A stretch of 64,000 bases of DNA from FEB-25 sp963822175 (GTDB lineage Bacteria > Chloroflexota > Anaerolineae > Anaerolineales > UBA4823): NCBI GenBank assembly GCA_963822175.1, contig CAWGGJ010000011.1, positions 157,707 through 221,706 of the forward strand. Direction: 5' to 3'. Of the stretch, positions 27,853 through 36,150 are shown piece by piece (position 1 is the first letter of the stretch; each line of letters opens with the position of its first letter). The notes beneath the pieces are model-generated. The model did no database searches, was not told where the DNA came from, and was given only the letters and a program-made list of their open reading frames with translations. Position numbers and translations under genes: made by a program.

Positions 27853-28806
27853 ATGAAATCGCTCCTTATTAGCAATAAACTTCGAATAAACAAGCATTAC
27901 AGTGTATACATTGTAATGGTGATTTTATTGGTAGCAACATACATATACAGCCCTAAGTTTTTGAGTGGCTCCACTATATTCAATATGCTCAGGCAGGCAT
28001 CAGCACTGGGCGTTTTGACAGCGGGACAATTGTTCGTTATTATTGGTGGCGGAGTTGACCTGTCGGTTGTTGCCACAATGCAGATATCGATTGTGACATG
28101 TGTCTATTTTACAAACGCGTTTGGTGTTTGGGGATTGATCCTGGGTATTGGAATCTCGCTGGTTCTCGCAATTCTCATTGGTCTTGCCAATGGCGTGATT
28201 GTGACTAAATTCAATGTTCAACCGTTTTTGGTTACATTGTTTATGGCTGAATTACTGACAGGGGCTAGAATGATACTCGTTGGGGTTCAATCTGCAGGTT
28301 CTGTTCCGAGTACGATGCGATTCTTGGGGAATGATCTGACCGGGCCTATTCCAAATGCTGTGATAGTCTTCTTGCTCGTGGTCATTGTCAGTTTTGTTAT
28401 TCTGAACAAAACTGTTTATGGCAGAAAGCTGGTATCTGTTGGTACCAACAAAAGGGCTGCCATATTTTCTGGTATTAATGCGAATTCTACTATCATTATA
28501 AGTTATTGTTTTTGCAGTGTAATGGCTGTTATTTCAGGGTTACTGCTGGCTGGCTATACCGGATATGCAGATATGTGGATTGGAGAGGGTTATGAGTTTA
28601 CTGCGCTTGTTGCTGCGGTAATAGGTGGTAACTTCCTGGGAGGCGGAAGAGGTTCAATCATGGGTGTTGTTGGTGGCGTGCTTGTTACAACGCTTGTGCT
28701 GAACGTTGTTTTACTTTTTGGGCTTGATGTGACATTCCAGTATATATTCATGGGAGCCATTTTCATTGTAGCAACGCTTACGGGGGCTTTGGCAGGAAAG
28801 GATTAG
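27853..28806 (+). CDS. Sugar ABC transporter permease (RbsC-like), second permease
   Basis: Integral membrane protein of about 317 residues. It has VIIGGGVDLSVVATMQISI near residue 65 and the C-terminal ATPase-facing block FTALVAAVIGGNFLGGGRGS. The ATG at 27853 is preferred; a TTG at 27814 would add a polar 13-residue extension. It follows the fused protein by 71 bases and probably forms a heterodimeric channel with its permease half. Confidence 0.87.
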   Translation: MKSLLISNKLRINKHYSVYIVMVILLVATYIYSPKFLSGSTIFNMLRQASALGVLTAGQLFVIIGGGVDLSVVATMQISIVTCVYFTNAFGVWGLILGIGISLVLAILIGLANGVIVTKFNVQPFLVTLFMAELLTGARMILVGVQSAGSVPSTMRFLGNDLTGPIPNAVIVFLLVVIVSFVILNKTVYGRKLVSVGTNKRAAIFSGINANSTIIISYCFCSVMAVISGLLLAGYTGYADMWIGEGYEFTALVAAVIGGNFLGGGRGSIMGVVGGVLVTTLVLNVVLLFGLDVTFQYIFMGAIFIVATLTGALAGKD

Positions 28807-28876
28807 CATAAAGAGGCTTTCTTCATGGTGGCAGAATTAAATAAGTGGTTTTATATATAGGAAAGCACTCAAACGC

Positions 28877-29112
28877 TTAAAATTTAGCGAGGGCACTGTG
28901 TGACAGCCACTCCTGGTCACCAAAGAGCTCATAAAATATTTGTGTAGAAGCGCGTGAGTGATGGCACCAAACGTTGTGACCGGAACCAGAGACCCCGAAT
29001 CCGCCTCCGCCGCCAAATGTCGTTTGATTAGCAGGTGACTGAATAATCCGCATGTCACGGCGCTTTCAACCACAGGTTGAGCTCCCCGAATGTGACTACT
29101 CTTGCAGAAATA
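28877..29112 (-). pseudogene. Remnant of a 2-keto-3-deoxygluconate-kinase-like gene (N-terminal part, frameshifted)
   Basis: Directly behind the isochorismatase gene on the same strand, the sequence encodes ARVVTFGELNLWLKAP, then after a frameshift MRIIQSPANQTTFGGGG, then in another frame EADSGSL. These align in order with the N-terminus of KDG kinases (VVTFGEIMLRLxxPGHxRFxQSxxxxxTFGGGEANVAVSL). No start codon and no C-terminal ATP-binding half remain. It is a decayed duplicate of the type of kinase intact at 16784. Confidence 0.6.
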
Positions 29113-29727
29113 TCAGGCTCCCTTTAGCATGCGAATGAGGCTGTCTGAATCCATCACCGCGCCGTACTTCATGCCGATGTTCTTCAGCGCCGAATCGTGC
29201 AGCTCCTTATCAAACGATGACACAGCATCTGAGGCAACGATCACCTTAATCCGCTGGTGAAAGGCTTCATGCACGGTGTCCTCCACGCATATCTGGGTTA
29301 CTGTACCCGTCACGATGATGATGTCCCGGTCGATGCTGTACAACACGTCGAGCAGATTGGTGTTACTGAACGATGAATAGCCGTATTTCTCAACGATATA
29401 ATCCCCTTCTTGAGGATACAGCTCGTCGATCACATCCGTGCAGTCAAGTTCCTTGCCCACATCGGGGTAAAATCGCTTAAATCCGCGCACGCAGGCGTTC
29501 ACCGTTTCGATCTGTGGGCTCCAGTTCCAAAGCAGTGTGCGCTTGGGTCCCGCCATGAATTTGCTGTATATCACCGGTATATCGTTTTCTCGCGCAAACG
29601 CTATCAGTTTCTGGTTTGTTTCGATCGTATCCCGCGCCTCTGGCACCTCCATGCCTGCCCCCTCGCGAACAAAGTCGTTTTGCAGATCCACGATAAGCAA
29701 CGCCGTTTTGTCAATAGTGAATTTCAT
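29113..29727 (-). CDS. Isochorismatase-family cysteine hydrolase
   Basis: Cytoplasmic hydrolase of 204 residues. The catalytic Asp is in TALLIVDLQNDFVRE, the Lys in VEKYGYSSFSNTNL and the Cys in TGTVTQICVEDTVHEA, so the triad is complete. Family members hydrolyse amides such as nicotinamide, N-carbamoylsarcosine, ureidoacrylate and biuret. The start is supported by AAAGGAG on the minus strand (about 29735-29741). It is flanked by gene remnants on both sides, so its original operon has been lost. Base composition is more GC-rich than the importer genes beside it. Confidence 0.85.
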   Translation of the reverse strand: MKFTIDKTALLIVDLQNDFVREGAGMEVPEARDTIETNQKLIAFARENDIPVIYSKFMAGPKRTLLWNWSPQIETVNACVRGFKRFYPDVGKELDCTDVIDELYPQEGDYIVEKYGYSSFSNTNLLDVLYSIDRDIIIVTGTVTQICVEDTVHEAFHQRIKVIVASDAVSSFDKELHDSALKNIGMKYGAVMDSDSLIRMLKGA

Positions 29728-29773
29728 ACCCTAGTCTCCTTTACCTGTTATTCTTTATGTCCTGTTGATAAAG

Positions 29774-29905
29774 TTATTCATACGCCTTATCCCGCACTAC
29801 ACAGCCGAACAGCAGCATGCTGTTTATCAGCTCTACACATTTGGTGCACGTGATATGTATTTTACCTGATACTATTGTGCCTACGCTCAATATATCTTTT
29901 GCGAA
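29774..29905 (-). pseudogene. C-terminal remnant of an old-yellow-enzyme-family reductase
   Basis: An open stretch on the minus strand ends with GKIHITCTKC, then FGCVVRDKAYE and a stop. The Cys-x-x-Cys pair followed by GCVVRD near the end is the C-terminal pattern of one NADH:flavin oxidoreductase subgroup. Only about 42 codons survive. This subgroup differs from the intact enzyme at 17845, so it is not a simple duplication of it. Confidence 0.45.
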
Positions 29906-29906
29906 A

Positions 29907-30053
29907 TTAGGTTGGTGAACGCTTGGTTACCAAATCCGATAAAATTGGCATCCCCACTTTTCGACACGCATCAACTACCGTCATGCCGCTATTTATATAC
30001 TGGATGACCTGGGTCACTGCATTTATGCGAGAGGCTTTGGTGAGTGACTTCAT
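29907..30053 (-). pseudogene. Small helix-turn-helix protein fragment
   Basis: A 48-codon frame starts MKSLTKASRINAVTQVIQYI and continues NSGMTVVDACRKVGMP, a homeodomain-like helix-turn-helix ('T-V-x-D-A-C-x-x-V-G-M'), as seen in transposase- or phage-associated small regulators. It ends abruptly in unrelated sequence at the OYE remnant, so I take it as truncated. Function unknown. Confidence 0.4.
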
Positions 30054-30114
30054 GAGGGCATTGTATCACTGAGTATTCAACAAATGAATCCCCACCGTCT
30101 GTTGTTTGTGTGGG

Positions 30115-30537
30115 TTAGGTGGCGTAATCATGCTCAATCAGGTATCTGGTCTTAGTGGCAAGTCTACTCTGCGCAACCAATTGAAGCAACTCGTTGAAAG
30201 AGATTCGTCTCTCCTCGGCTGGATACTCGTTAACCCAAAGCGCGTCGAAACTGAAACCGGCTGTAGTGTGTTGGTATAAAGCGCATAAGATTTCAGAAAG
30301 TCTAGGTAAAGTATCGGGAATCATATCCCAAGTTGGCGCATCAAAATCAGCGCTGTCTGCCAAGAAGCTACAACCGCAACCGCCAGATGGACCGGGAATA
30401 GTGAATGTACCTGAAGGTGTGCGAGTGAACCGCGACCACCAATGCTTCGAGGCGCAAGCTAGTCCTAGAGCCTGTAATATCTCCGCCGTGCGTGCTGAAT
30501 CAACTTCGGCTAGTCGGATAGTGAGTATGAGACACAT
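30115..30537 (-). CDS. Hypothetical protein
   Basis: A 140-residue frame with no domain I can name. It contains a Gly/Cys-rich stretch (GPSGGCGCSFLADSADFD) and an ordered-looking C-terminus (ISFNELLQLVAQSRLATKTRYLI). The opposite strand has an overlapping 118-residue frame; the minus-strand version has a more protein-like composition and helical C-terminus. No clear ribosome-binding site. It is an accessory gene of the island if real. Confidence 0.45.
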   Translation of the reverse strand: MCLILTIRLAEVDSARTAEILQALGLACASKHWWSRFTRTPSGTFTIPGPSGGCGCSFLADSADFDAPTWDMIPDTLPRLSEILCALYQHTTAGFSFDALWVNEYPAEERRISFNELLQLVAQSRLATKTRYLIEHDYAT

Positions 30538-31007
30538 GGGATGTAAATGACACGTAACTATTGATTCTACGGACTTTTGCTATACTGCAGACTTACTGTA
30601 TTTTATATCTTTAATGGAGAATATACTACGTTTTATCTATACATCCTAGAAGACTTCGAGGATTACTAACCAATTATATAGATGAATTGTTGTACTTCCT
30701 GCATCCGAGTCTGTTCATGTGAAAGGCTTTCAACTCTTCCCACCTGCTCGTTTGAAAGCTGGTTATATAAGGGGGATGAGAAGTCGATAAGTGAACATGG
30801 GGGTATCAATAATTAAATAATTTCCTCAAGTGTCGATGATCCTATAGGGCGTCGTGTGGAACCTGGGGAGTGGGAGTAACCAACCGCGATTATCATTTGG
30901 ATAGAAAGGATAAAAAATTATTATGAATCTATTGATGGTAATATGTTATTGTCGGAACTTTGTGTGTGATAGTGTAAGAAAATCTGGATTTGGTGTATGG
31001 AATTTAT
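30538..31007. other. Gene-poor stretch in island right end
   Basis: No coding, RNA or repeat signal that I can support in about 470 bp. The sequence is AT-rich with scattered stops in all frames. Confidence 0.4.
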
Positions 31008-31041
31008 GCTGTCTAAACCCCTAAAGGGGGTTTTAGACAGC
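31008..31041. repeat. Long imperfect stem-loop followed by TAGACACCA repeats
   Basis: GCTGTCTAAACCCC and GGGGGTTTTAGACAGC form a stem of about 14 bp with one bulge. Just downstream come GTCTATAGAC (palindrome) and two copies of TAGACACCA at about 31059-31079. It sits upstream of the element's excisionase-like gene and could be a transfer origin, recombination arm site or operator of the mobile element. Role unknown. Confidence 0.45.
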
Positions 31042-31180
31042 AAGCAAATAGCTGTCTATAGACACCAATTAGACACCATTAGATTCCTTAGATTCCTTTT
31101 TTATTTTGCTGGGGAAAATTGGGAGAACCGCCCGCCGGGTATCAGATTCCAGGGTGTATAATTTTCCTGGAAACCAACGT

Positions 31181-31379
31181 ATGGCAAATGGCGAAGACTG
31201 GCTAACCGTAACCCAGGCAGCAGAGTATTTCAGATTATCATCCTGAGCGTATTCGTGAATTAATAAGAGAGGGGAAAATCAATGCCCACAAGTTTGGAAC
31301 CGTGTGGGCTGTTTATAAAAGGTCATTACTGGGATATTTGCACAAGATGAAAGTTCCAGGGGAAAAACGCGGTCGTTAA
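31181..31379 (+). pseudogene. Excisionase-type helix-turn-helix gene, frameshifted
   Basis: The first frame from ATG 31181 reads WLTVTQAAEYFRLSS and stops. In another frame the expected continuation follows: PERIRELIREGKINAHKFG, then TVWAVYKRSLLGYL, ending at 31379. Joined, it is a typical 'excisionase family DNA-binding domain' (HTH_17) of about 65 residues. It lies next to the integrase remnant at the right attachment site, the normal xis-int arrangement. Confidence 0.7.
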
Positions 31380-31380
31380 C

Positions 31381-31540
31381 TACTTCGGTAGTGCTAGTAC
31401 CAGAAAATCAAAGCGGAGTAGCTGATCTGATGGACGAACTGGTTACGCCAGTCGAAGTTGATCTGCACCAAACTGCACCACAACTGCACCAAAGCCATTT
31501 AAACAATCGAAAAGACCTTAGTAATACCCCCCATATATAG
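31381..31540 (+). pseudogene. Integrase C-terminal remnant
   Basis: The open sequence encodes VADLMDELVTPVEVDLHQTA and ends at TAG 31538-31540. It matches the C-terminus of the left integrase (ADFLDELVTPIGVKLHNTA) including the His-x-Thr-Ala pattern. The rest of the recombinase, including all catalytic residues, is missing between this and the excisionase-like gene. Confidence 0.75.
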
Positions 31541-31625
31541 AAAAAAAAGAGAGATTTCTCTCGAAATCTCCCATATGTGGTGGGGTGCCTGACGGGGGTC
31601 GAACCCGCAACCACTTGATCCACAG
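31526..31625. repeat. Right attachment-site repeat (within functional tRNA-His)
   Basis: Partner of the left repeat at 7034-7131. It covers the terminator and the 3' 45 bases of the intact tRNA-His gene up to the 5' edge of the anticodon loop. The island between the repeats is 24.5 kb. Confidence 0.9.
31541..31570 (-). terminator. Rho-independent terminator of hisS-tRNA-His
   Basis: On the minus strand: GAGATTT-CGAGAG-AAATCTC followed by CT and eight T. It lies 10 bases beyond the CCA end of tRNA-His. A second copy is in the left attachment repeat. Confidence 0.85.
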
Positions 31626-31656
31626 TCAAGTGCTCTGCCATTGAGCTACAGGCACC
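31581..31656 (-). tRNA. tRNA-His (anticodon GTG)
   Basis: Minus-strand cloverleaf. The extra G(-1) pairs with discriminator C73, as required for tRNA-His. Acceptor stem GTGCCTG/CAGGCAC is perfect, D-stem GCTC/GAGC, anticodon arm CTTGA-CTGTGGA-TCAAG with GTG, T-arm GCGGG-TTCGACC-CCCGT, CCA encoded. It starts 18 bases after the hisS stop in the same direction, so it is probably processed from the hisS transcript. It also serves as the integration site of the island. Confidence 0.95.
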
Positions 31657-31674
31657 ATGAGCGGGCTGATTTTA

Positions 31675-32964
31675 TCACAAGGGACGGTGGCTTTCAAGCA
31701 ATTTCTTTATTTCAAAAACAGCTTGGGTTCGAGAAACAGTGTGTTGGGTCGCATTTACCAGATCTTTAATGGTAACTTGATTCGTGGCGGCTTCATCTGG
31801 ACCAATCACAGCAACCACCCGCACACCGATCCGATCCGCATATTTAAATTGCTTGGGCATTTTTGAGATTTCGGTATTACAAATCACTTTCAAACCAGCC
31901 TGTCGTAGTTGAGCAGCAAGGGTCATGGAATCCTTCTGTCTTTCACTATCAAAAACCGTAACGAAAACTTCTGCTGGTGTCTTGGAAATTTCTTTTGGAA
32001 TTAATCCCAATGAATCGAGTAAAAGTCCGATTGCTAAGTCACCCATGGCAAAACCTACTGCAGGCAGTGGGTCACCACCGACCTGAGCCATCAGGTTATC
32101 ATATCGTCCACCTCCCAACAAAGCACGTTTGATATCACTCTTCAGCGCATAAGCCTCAAAGACAGTACTCGTATAATAGAGTAAGCCTCGGATGGTGTTG
32201 GGGTCATATTGGACATATTCTCGCACACCCATTGAATCCAATGCAGAAAAAACTCGCACAAGTGTTTCGGATTTCTGCCATAAATCCTGGTTGCTCAAGA
32301 AGGTTTTCATTCCTATGAGTTGATTTGGTTTCATACCCAGGTCTATAGCATTCTTATCCCACTCATCTATCGACATTTTTCCCCGGCGATCAATCAAGTT
32401 CAGGAAATCAGGTCGTTTCTCAGGAGGAATACCAAGTTCAGCCAGTTCTGAATTTGTCAGCTGGCGATCATTCACCAGGATGACAGCTTGCTGGGATGAC
32501 AATCCTACCTGTTTCAAAAAATTAGCTGCGATTGCGATCAGCTCAGCATCAGCCTCGGGAGAATTTACGCCGATCAGGTCGATGTTCCATTGGAAAAATT
32601 CACGTGTCCTGCCTCGCTGTGGCCGTTCGTATCGCCAAAATGGACCCCAGGACCACCAGCGAAGTGGAAATACTAATTGGTTTTGGCGTTGAGCAACCAT
32701 GCGTGCCAGGCTGGGGGTCAGTTCTGGACGCAAGGTGAGCATTTCACCGCCGCGATCTGGAAAAATAAAGGATTGCTGGTTTACCAGCTCTTCACCCGAT
32801 TTGGCAGCATATAATGCTATGGTTTCAAGCATTGGAGCTTCCCATTCCTGGTAACCATAAGATGCTGAGACTTGCCTGATTATTTGATATAACCAGTTTC
32901 GGATAGCCATTTCTTCAGGATAGTAATCCCGCGTACCTTTAACCGAAGGAATGATATTCTTCAT
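31675..32964 (-). CDS. hisS: Histidine-tRNA ligase
   Basis: Class II aminoacyl-tRNA synthetase of 429 residues that charges tRNA-His. N-terminal KGTRDYYPEEMAIRNWLYQI (motif 1 region), TLRPELTPSLARMV, motif 2 RWWSWGPFWRYERPQRGR, and GGGRYDNLMAQVGG, PAVGFAMGDL near motif 3. The C-terminal anticodon-binding domain follows (VFVTVFDSERQKDSM). The start is preceded by AAAGG. Its own tRNA lies immediately downstream in the same orientation, which is unusual. Confidence 0.95.
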   Translation of the reverse strand: MKNIIPSVKGTRDYYPEEMAIRNWLYQIIRQVSASYGYQEWEAPMLETIALYAAKSGEELVNQQSFIFPDRGGEMLTLRPELTPSLARMVAQRQNQLVFPLRWWSWGPFWRYERPQRGRTREFFQWNIDLIGVNSPEADAELIAIAANFLKQVGLSSQQAVILVNDRQLTNSELAELGIPPEKRPDFLNLIDRRGKMSIDEWDKNAIDLGMKPNQLIGMKTFLSNQDLWQKSETLVRVFSALDSMGVREYVQYDPNTIRGLLYYTSTVFEAYALKSDIKRALLGGGRYDNLMAQVGGDPLPAVGFAMGDLAIGLLLDSLGLIPKEISKTPAEVFVTVFDSERQKDSMTLAAQLRQAGLKVICNTEISKMPKQFKYADRIGVRVVAVIGPDEAATNQVTIKDLVNATQHTVSRTQAVFEIKKLLESHRPL

Positions 32965-33136
32965 AATGATTTCTTGCCTTTCAGAAAAAAAACATATATA
33001 ATCTCACGTAATCAGGGTAATGGATGATTTTAACACAAATTTATATTAGGTTTGTTTCCTCTCACCAAGCGATTAAAACCTAATTTTCGATGAGTGGTTT
33101 ATTTTTTATATTACCTTTGCCAAAGGAGATATTGAA

Positions 33137-34000
33137 ATGAAAATAGTGACCGATTGTGCAGCAGACCTATCCATAAGTGAAATTGAAGAATTAGAAATTA
33201 CAATAGCACCATTATTTATCCAATTTCCTAATGGCGAAGTTAATGCCGCTGACATCACCCCAGACGATTTTTATGATCGTTTAAAATCCATGGCGCCAAA
33301 GATTCCTACAACAGCCCAACCATCGGCTGGGATTTTCACCAATATTTATAAGCGTTTAACCGAAACTGGTGAGGATGTGGTCTCGATCCATATCTCAAGT
33401 GGTCTGAGTGGGACCATTGAATCAGCACGTTTAGGCGCGACCCAACTCACTGGGAAATCGGTGGAAATCGTGGATAGTCTTACTTTATCTGGTGGAGAGC
33501 GCTTCCAGGTTCTTGCTGCTGCAATGGCTGCCAAGGCAGGTTGGCAAAAGGGGAATATTCTTGAGAGATTAACCAAAATCCGAGCAGCTAATGAAGTTAT
33601 CTATACACTCGAGACATTAGAATACCTACAGCGTGGGGGTCGGATAGGCAGAGTACAGGCTCTAGCAGGGTCTTTACTTCATCTAAAACCAATTATCTGC
33701 GTTGAAAAATCAGATGGAAAATATTCAACGGTTGGTAAAGTGAGGACAATACCTAAAGCATTGGATGCCATCATTACTCACATCCTAAAGATTTATGGTA
33801 ATGAAACACCATTATGGGTAACTGTTTTACATGGTCAACTGGAGGAGCAAGCAAAGAATCTGGCAGCATTAGCACAGGAAAAATTAAACACGAAAAAGTT
33901 GGAAATAATGCGCATATCTCCAGTATTAGGGGTGCACACAGGTCCCGGAATTGTAGGTTTAGCCGTAGTACCAATTCAATTGATGGAAGGGTTGGATTGA
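33137..34000 (+). CDS. DegV family fatty-acid-binding protein
   Basis: Cytoplasmic protein of 287 residues. It has MKIVTDCAADLSISEIEELE at the N-terminus, PTTAQPSAGIF with the lipid-head Ser/Thr region, HISSGLSGTIESA, and LEYLQRGGRIGR, all DegV hallmarks. Relatives present fatty acids to the FakA kinase; no fakA gene is seen here. AAAGGAG precedes the ATG. The last four bases overlap the xth start. Confidence 0.9.
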   Translation: MKIVTDCAADLSISEIEELEITIAPLFIQFPNGEVNAADITPDDFYDRLKSMAPKIPTTAQPSAGIFTNIYKRLTETGEDVVSIHISSGLSGTIESARLGATQLTGKSVEIVDSLTLSGGERFQVLAAAMAAKAGWQKGNILERLTKIRAANEVIYTLETLEYLQRGGRIGRVQALAGSLLHLKPIICVEKSDGKYSTVGKVRTIPKALDAIITHILKIYGNETPLWVTVLHGQLEEQAKNLAALAQEKLNTKKLEIMRISPVLGVHTGPGIVGLAVVPIQLMEGLD

Positions 34001-34773
34001 GAATAACTACCTGGAATGTAAATGGGCTACGAGCTGCCTTGAATAAAGGAGTATGGGAGTGGGTAAAGCAAGCAAATCCGGATGTTTTATGCTTACAAGA
34101 GATCAAATCACGCCCTGACCAAATCCCAAAGGAATATTATGACCAATTTGATGGGCGTTCAATTTATTGGAACCCTGCTGAGCGACCCGGTTATAGCGGT
34201 GTGGCGACATTTACAAGTGAAATCCCGATTTCAGTGGATTATGGTATTGGAATAAGCGAATTTGACTCAGAAGGCCGGGTGATCCGATCAAAATATCCGG
34301 GTTTCAGTTTATACAATATCTACTTCCCAAGTGGTCAACGCGGACAGGATCGGGTGGAGTATAAGCTTCAGTTTTACGCAGCCTTATTAGAAAACTGTGA
34401 TCGTTTGCATAAAACAAATGAAAAGGTGATCATTTGTGGGGATTTTAATACTGCACATACTGAAATCGATCTGCGACACCCAAAACAAAATAAAAATACG
34501 TCTGGCTTCCTACCTGAGGAACGCGCCTGGATCGATACATATCTATCCCATGGATATGTGGATATTTACCGGTGGTTATACCCGGATAAGGTTGAATATA
34601 CCTGGTGGACTTACCTGATGAATGCGCGTAAGAATAATGTTGGATGGCGATTGGATTATTTTCTGATTTCTGAATCGCTTGTACCCCTGGTGAGGGAGGT
34701 GGTGATTCACCAAGATGTATTTGGTTCCGACCATTGCCCAGTAACGTTAGTTATTGATGCCCCGGGGATTTGA
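33997..34773 (+). CDS. xth: Exodeoxyribonuclease III
   Basis: Base-excision-repair AP endonuclease/3'-5' exonuclease of 258 residues. Motifs: TTWNVNGLRAAL (Asn), CLQEIKSRPDQI (metal Glu), ICGDFNTAHTEIDL (Asp/Asn), and GSDHCPVTLVI (catalytic Asp-His). The start is taken as the TTG that overlaps the degV stop (TTGA), because it gives the exact family N-terminus (LRITTWNVNG); the longer upstream frame runs antisense-like through degV. Confidence 0.92.
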   Translation: MRITTWNVNGLRAALNKGVWEWVKQANPDVLCLQEIKSRPDQIPKEYYDQFDGRSIYWNPAERPGYSGVATFTSEIPISVDYGIGISEFDSEGRVIRSKYPGFSLYNIYFPSGQRGQDRVEYKLQFYAALLENCDRLHKTNEKVIICGDFNTAHTEIDLRHPKQNKNTSGFLPEERAWIDTYLSHGYVDIYRWLYPDKVEYTWWTYLMNARKNNVGWRLDYFLISESLVPLVREVVIHQDVFGSDHCPVTLVIDAPGI

Positions 34774-34793
34774 AGTCGATAAGTTCAGTCCAC

Positions 34794-35594
34794 TTACTCA
34801 CCGAATTCTGTTTCCAAGTCTTCTAATGTATCCCAGGCTTCTGATACCTCGAGTGAAATATCCCCGAATAGTCCATCCTGGGTTACCCGCACTAGATGGC
34901 GCTTGATCAATTCAAGCATAGCTAAAAATGTAACTACAATTTCCAACCGGGTATATCCCTTATCTATAAGGGATTTAAAGGCTACATTTGGATGCTTTCT
35001 AAGGGCATCGGTAATAATGTATAATTTTTCGCGAATAGTTACCCGGGAAGGTGGAACAACACTTTTCAATGTATCAGCAAGGTTGAGATCAGCAAATATA
35101 TCCTGAGCAGCTTTTACAATATCCTCGAGGGATATACCGGTTAAATCAACACTGCCTTCAATTCTTGGAGGTGGAGCTACACGCAAGTAGGTTCTAAGTC
35201 CTGCTTCCTCACGTTGGAATAATATTCCAGCAATTTCCCTGTACCGCTTGTAAGCTATCAATTGTCTTGCTAGTGCTTCACCGAGATCTTCTTCACCTGG
35301 CTCGCGTGCCGGTGGGCGTGGTAATAATGCTTCAGATTTTATCTGCAATAATTTTGCTGCAATAACTAAAAAAGCTGAAACATCATCTGCTTCAAGATCA
35401 GTGAGCTGATGAATGTATTCAAGGTATTGATCTGTGACCATGGCGAGGGAGAGCTTGGTAATATCCAACTCTGCTCGTTCGATTAGATGAAGGAGCAGAT
35501 CCAGAGGTCCCTCATACACAGGGGTTGCTATTGTATAGTTGGATATTTGCTGATTTGCAATGCTGAACACCATTGGCGAGATTATACCTGACAT
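34794..35594 (-). CDS. scpA: Segregation and condensation protein A
   Basis: Kleisin subunit of the SMC-ScpAB condensin, 266 residues (about 259 if it starts at the internal Met at 35573). The family signature YEGPLDLLLHLIERAELDI is near the N-terminus, followed by ASxFLVxAAxL-like DVSAFLVIAAKLLQIKSEAL, and the C-terminal winged helix VTFLAMLELIKRHLVRVTQD that binds the SMC head. No scpB is adjacent. It is divergent from the OsmC gene; the first codons overlap that gene's promoter. Confidence 0.93.
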   Translation of the reverse strand: MSGIISPMVFSIANQQISNYTIATPVYEGPLDLLLHLIERAELDITKLSLAMVTDQYLEYIHQLTDLEADDVSAFLVIAAKLLQIKSEALLPRPPAREPGEEDLGEALARQLIAYKRYREIAGILFQREEAGLRTYLRVAPPPRIEGSVDLTGISLEDIVKAAQDIFADLNLADTLKSVVPPSRVTIREKLYIITDALRKHPNVAFKSLIDKGYTRLEIVVTFLAMLELIKRHLVRVTQDGLFGDISLEVSEAWDTLEDLETEFGE

Positions 35595-35616
35595 TTGATT
35601 GGGCTCATGCTATACT
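35588..35616 (+). promoter_or_regulatory. Sigma70-type promoter for osmC-like gene
   Basis: CTGACA (35588-35593), a 17-base spacer ending in TGC (extended -10), and TATACT (35611-35616). The expected transcript starts about 25 bases before the ATG at 35648. Confidence 0.6.
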
Positions 35617-35647
35617 TATCACAAATTCATATTCGAAAGGCAAGTAT

Positions 35648-36086
35648 ATGGCAGAACAATGGCGAGAAATTGAGGCTGATTGGCAGGGAGGTGGTGCTTT
35701 TATTGGGCGAAATGCTACTGGTGGTACGGTCCAGATTGGAAAAATCGATGATCGCCCTGGAGTTGGTCCGATGGAGCTCATCCTTATAGGTTTAGCTGGA
35801 TGCACTGGTGTTGATATCGTAGACATTCTGGCGAAACAAAGAGAAAAATTAACTGCATTTAAAGTTTAAGGTTCGAGGTAAACGTGCAGAAGATTTCCCA
35901 CAAATTTATAAGGAGATAGAAGTTACTTATCTAATCTGGGGAGATGAAATAAATCCAAAATCAGTAGAAAAGGCGATTAAGCTATCAGAAGAGAAATATT
36001 GCTCAGTGAGTTTAATGTTGAAACCAGTTGCGGAAATAAGATCGAATTATCAGATTTTCTCAACGAATGAACTTGAAAAACCATAA
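35648..36086 (+). pseudogene. OsmC family protein with a +1 frameshift
   Basis: First frame: MAEQWREIEADWQGGGAFIG, then GPMELILIGLAGCTGVDIVD (contains the first active-site Cys), stopping at TAFKV. The protein resumes in the next frame as KVRGKRAEDFPQIYKEIEVT, then EEKYCSVSLMLKP with the second Cys, to TAA at 36084-36086. Removing one T from the TTT at about 35865 restores about 145 residues of a peroxide-reducing OsmC/YhfA-type thiol protein. The near-perfect remaining frame suggests a sequencing error or a fresh mutation. Located just upstream of thioredoxin, a plausible partner. Confidence 0.85.
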
Positions 36087-36150
36087 TACTAGTTGTAACT
36101 TTTATTTCATATTTGCATCTAATTCAATAATCTAATCTGGAGAAAAACAA

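Noticed and set aside
28837..29073. 78-residue minus-strand frame as a gene
   Set aside because: The kinase-like motifs lie across several frames; this single frame holds only part and has no start context.
30194..30550. 118-residue plus-strand frame
   Set aside because: It overlaps the minus-strand hypothetical gene completely and has a less protein-like composition; no ribosome-binding site was seen.
33814..33996. Long N-terminal extension of exonuclease III through degV
   Set aside because: The sequence before LRITTWNVNG has no family similarity and reads through degV in another frame.
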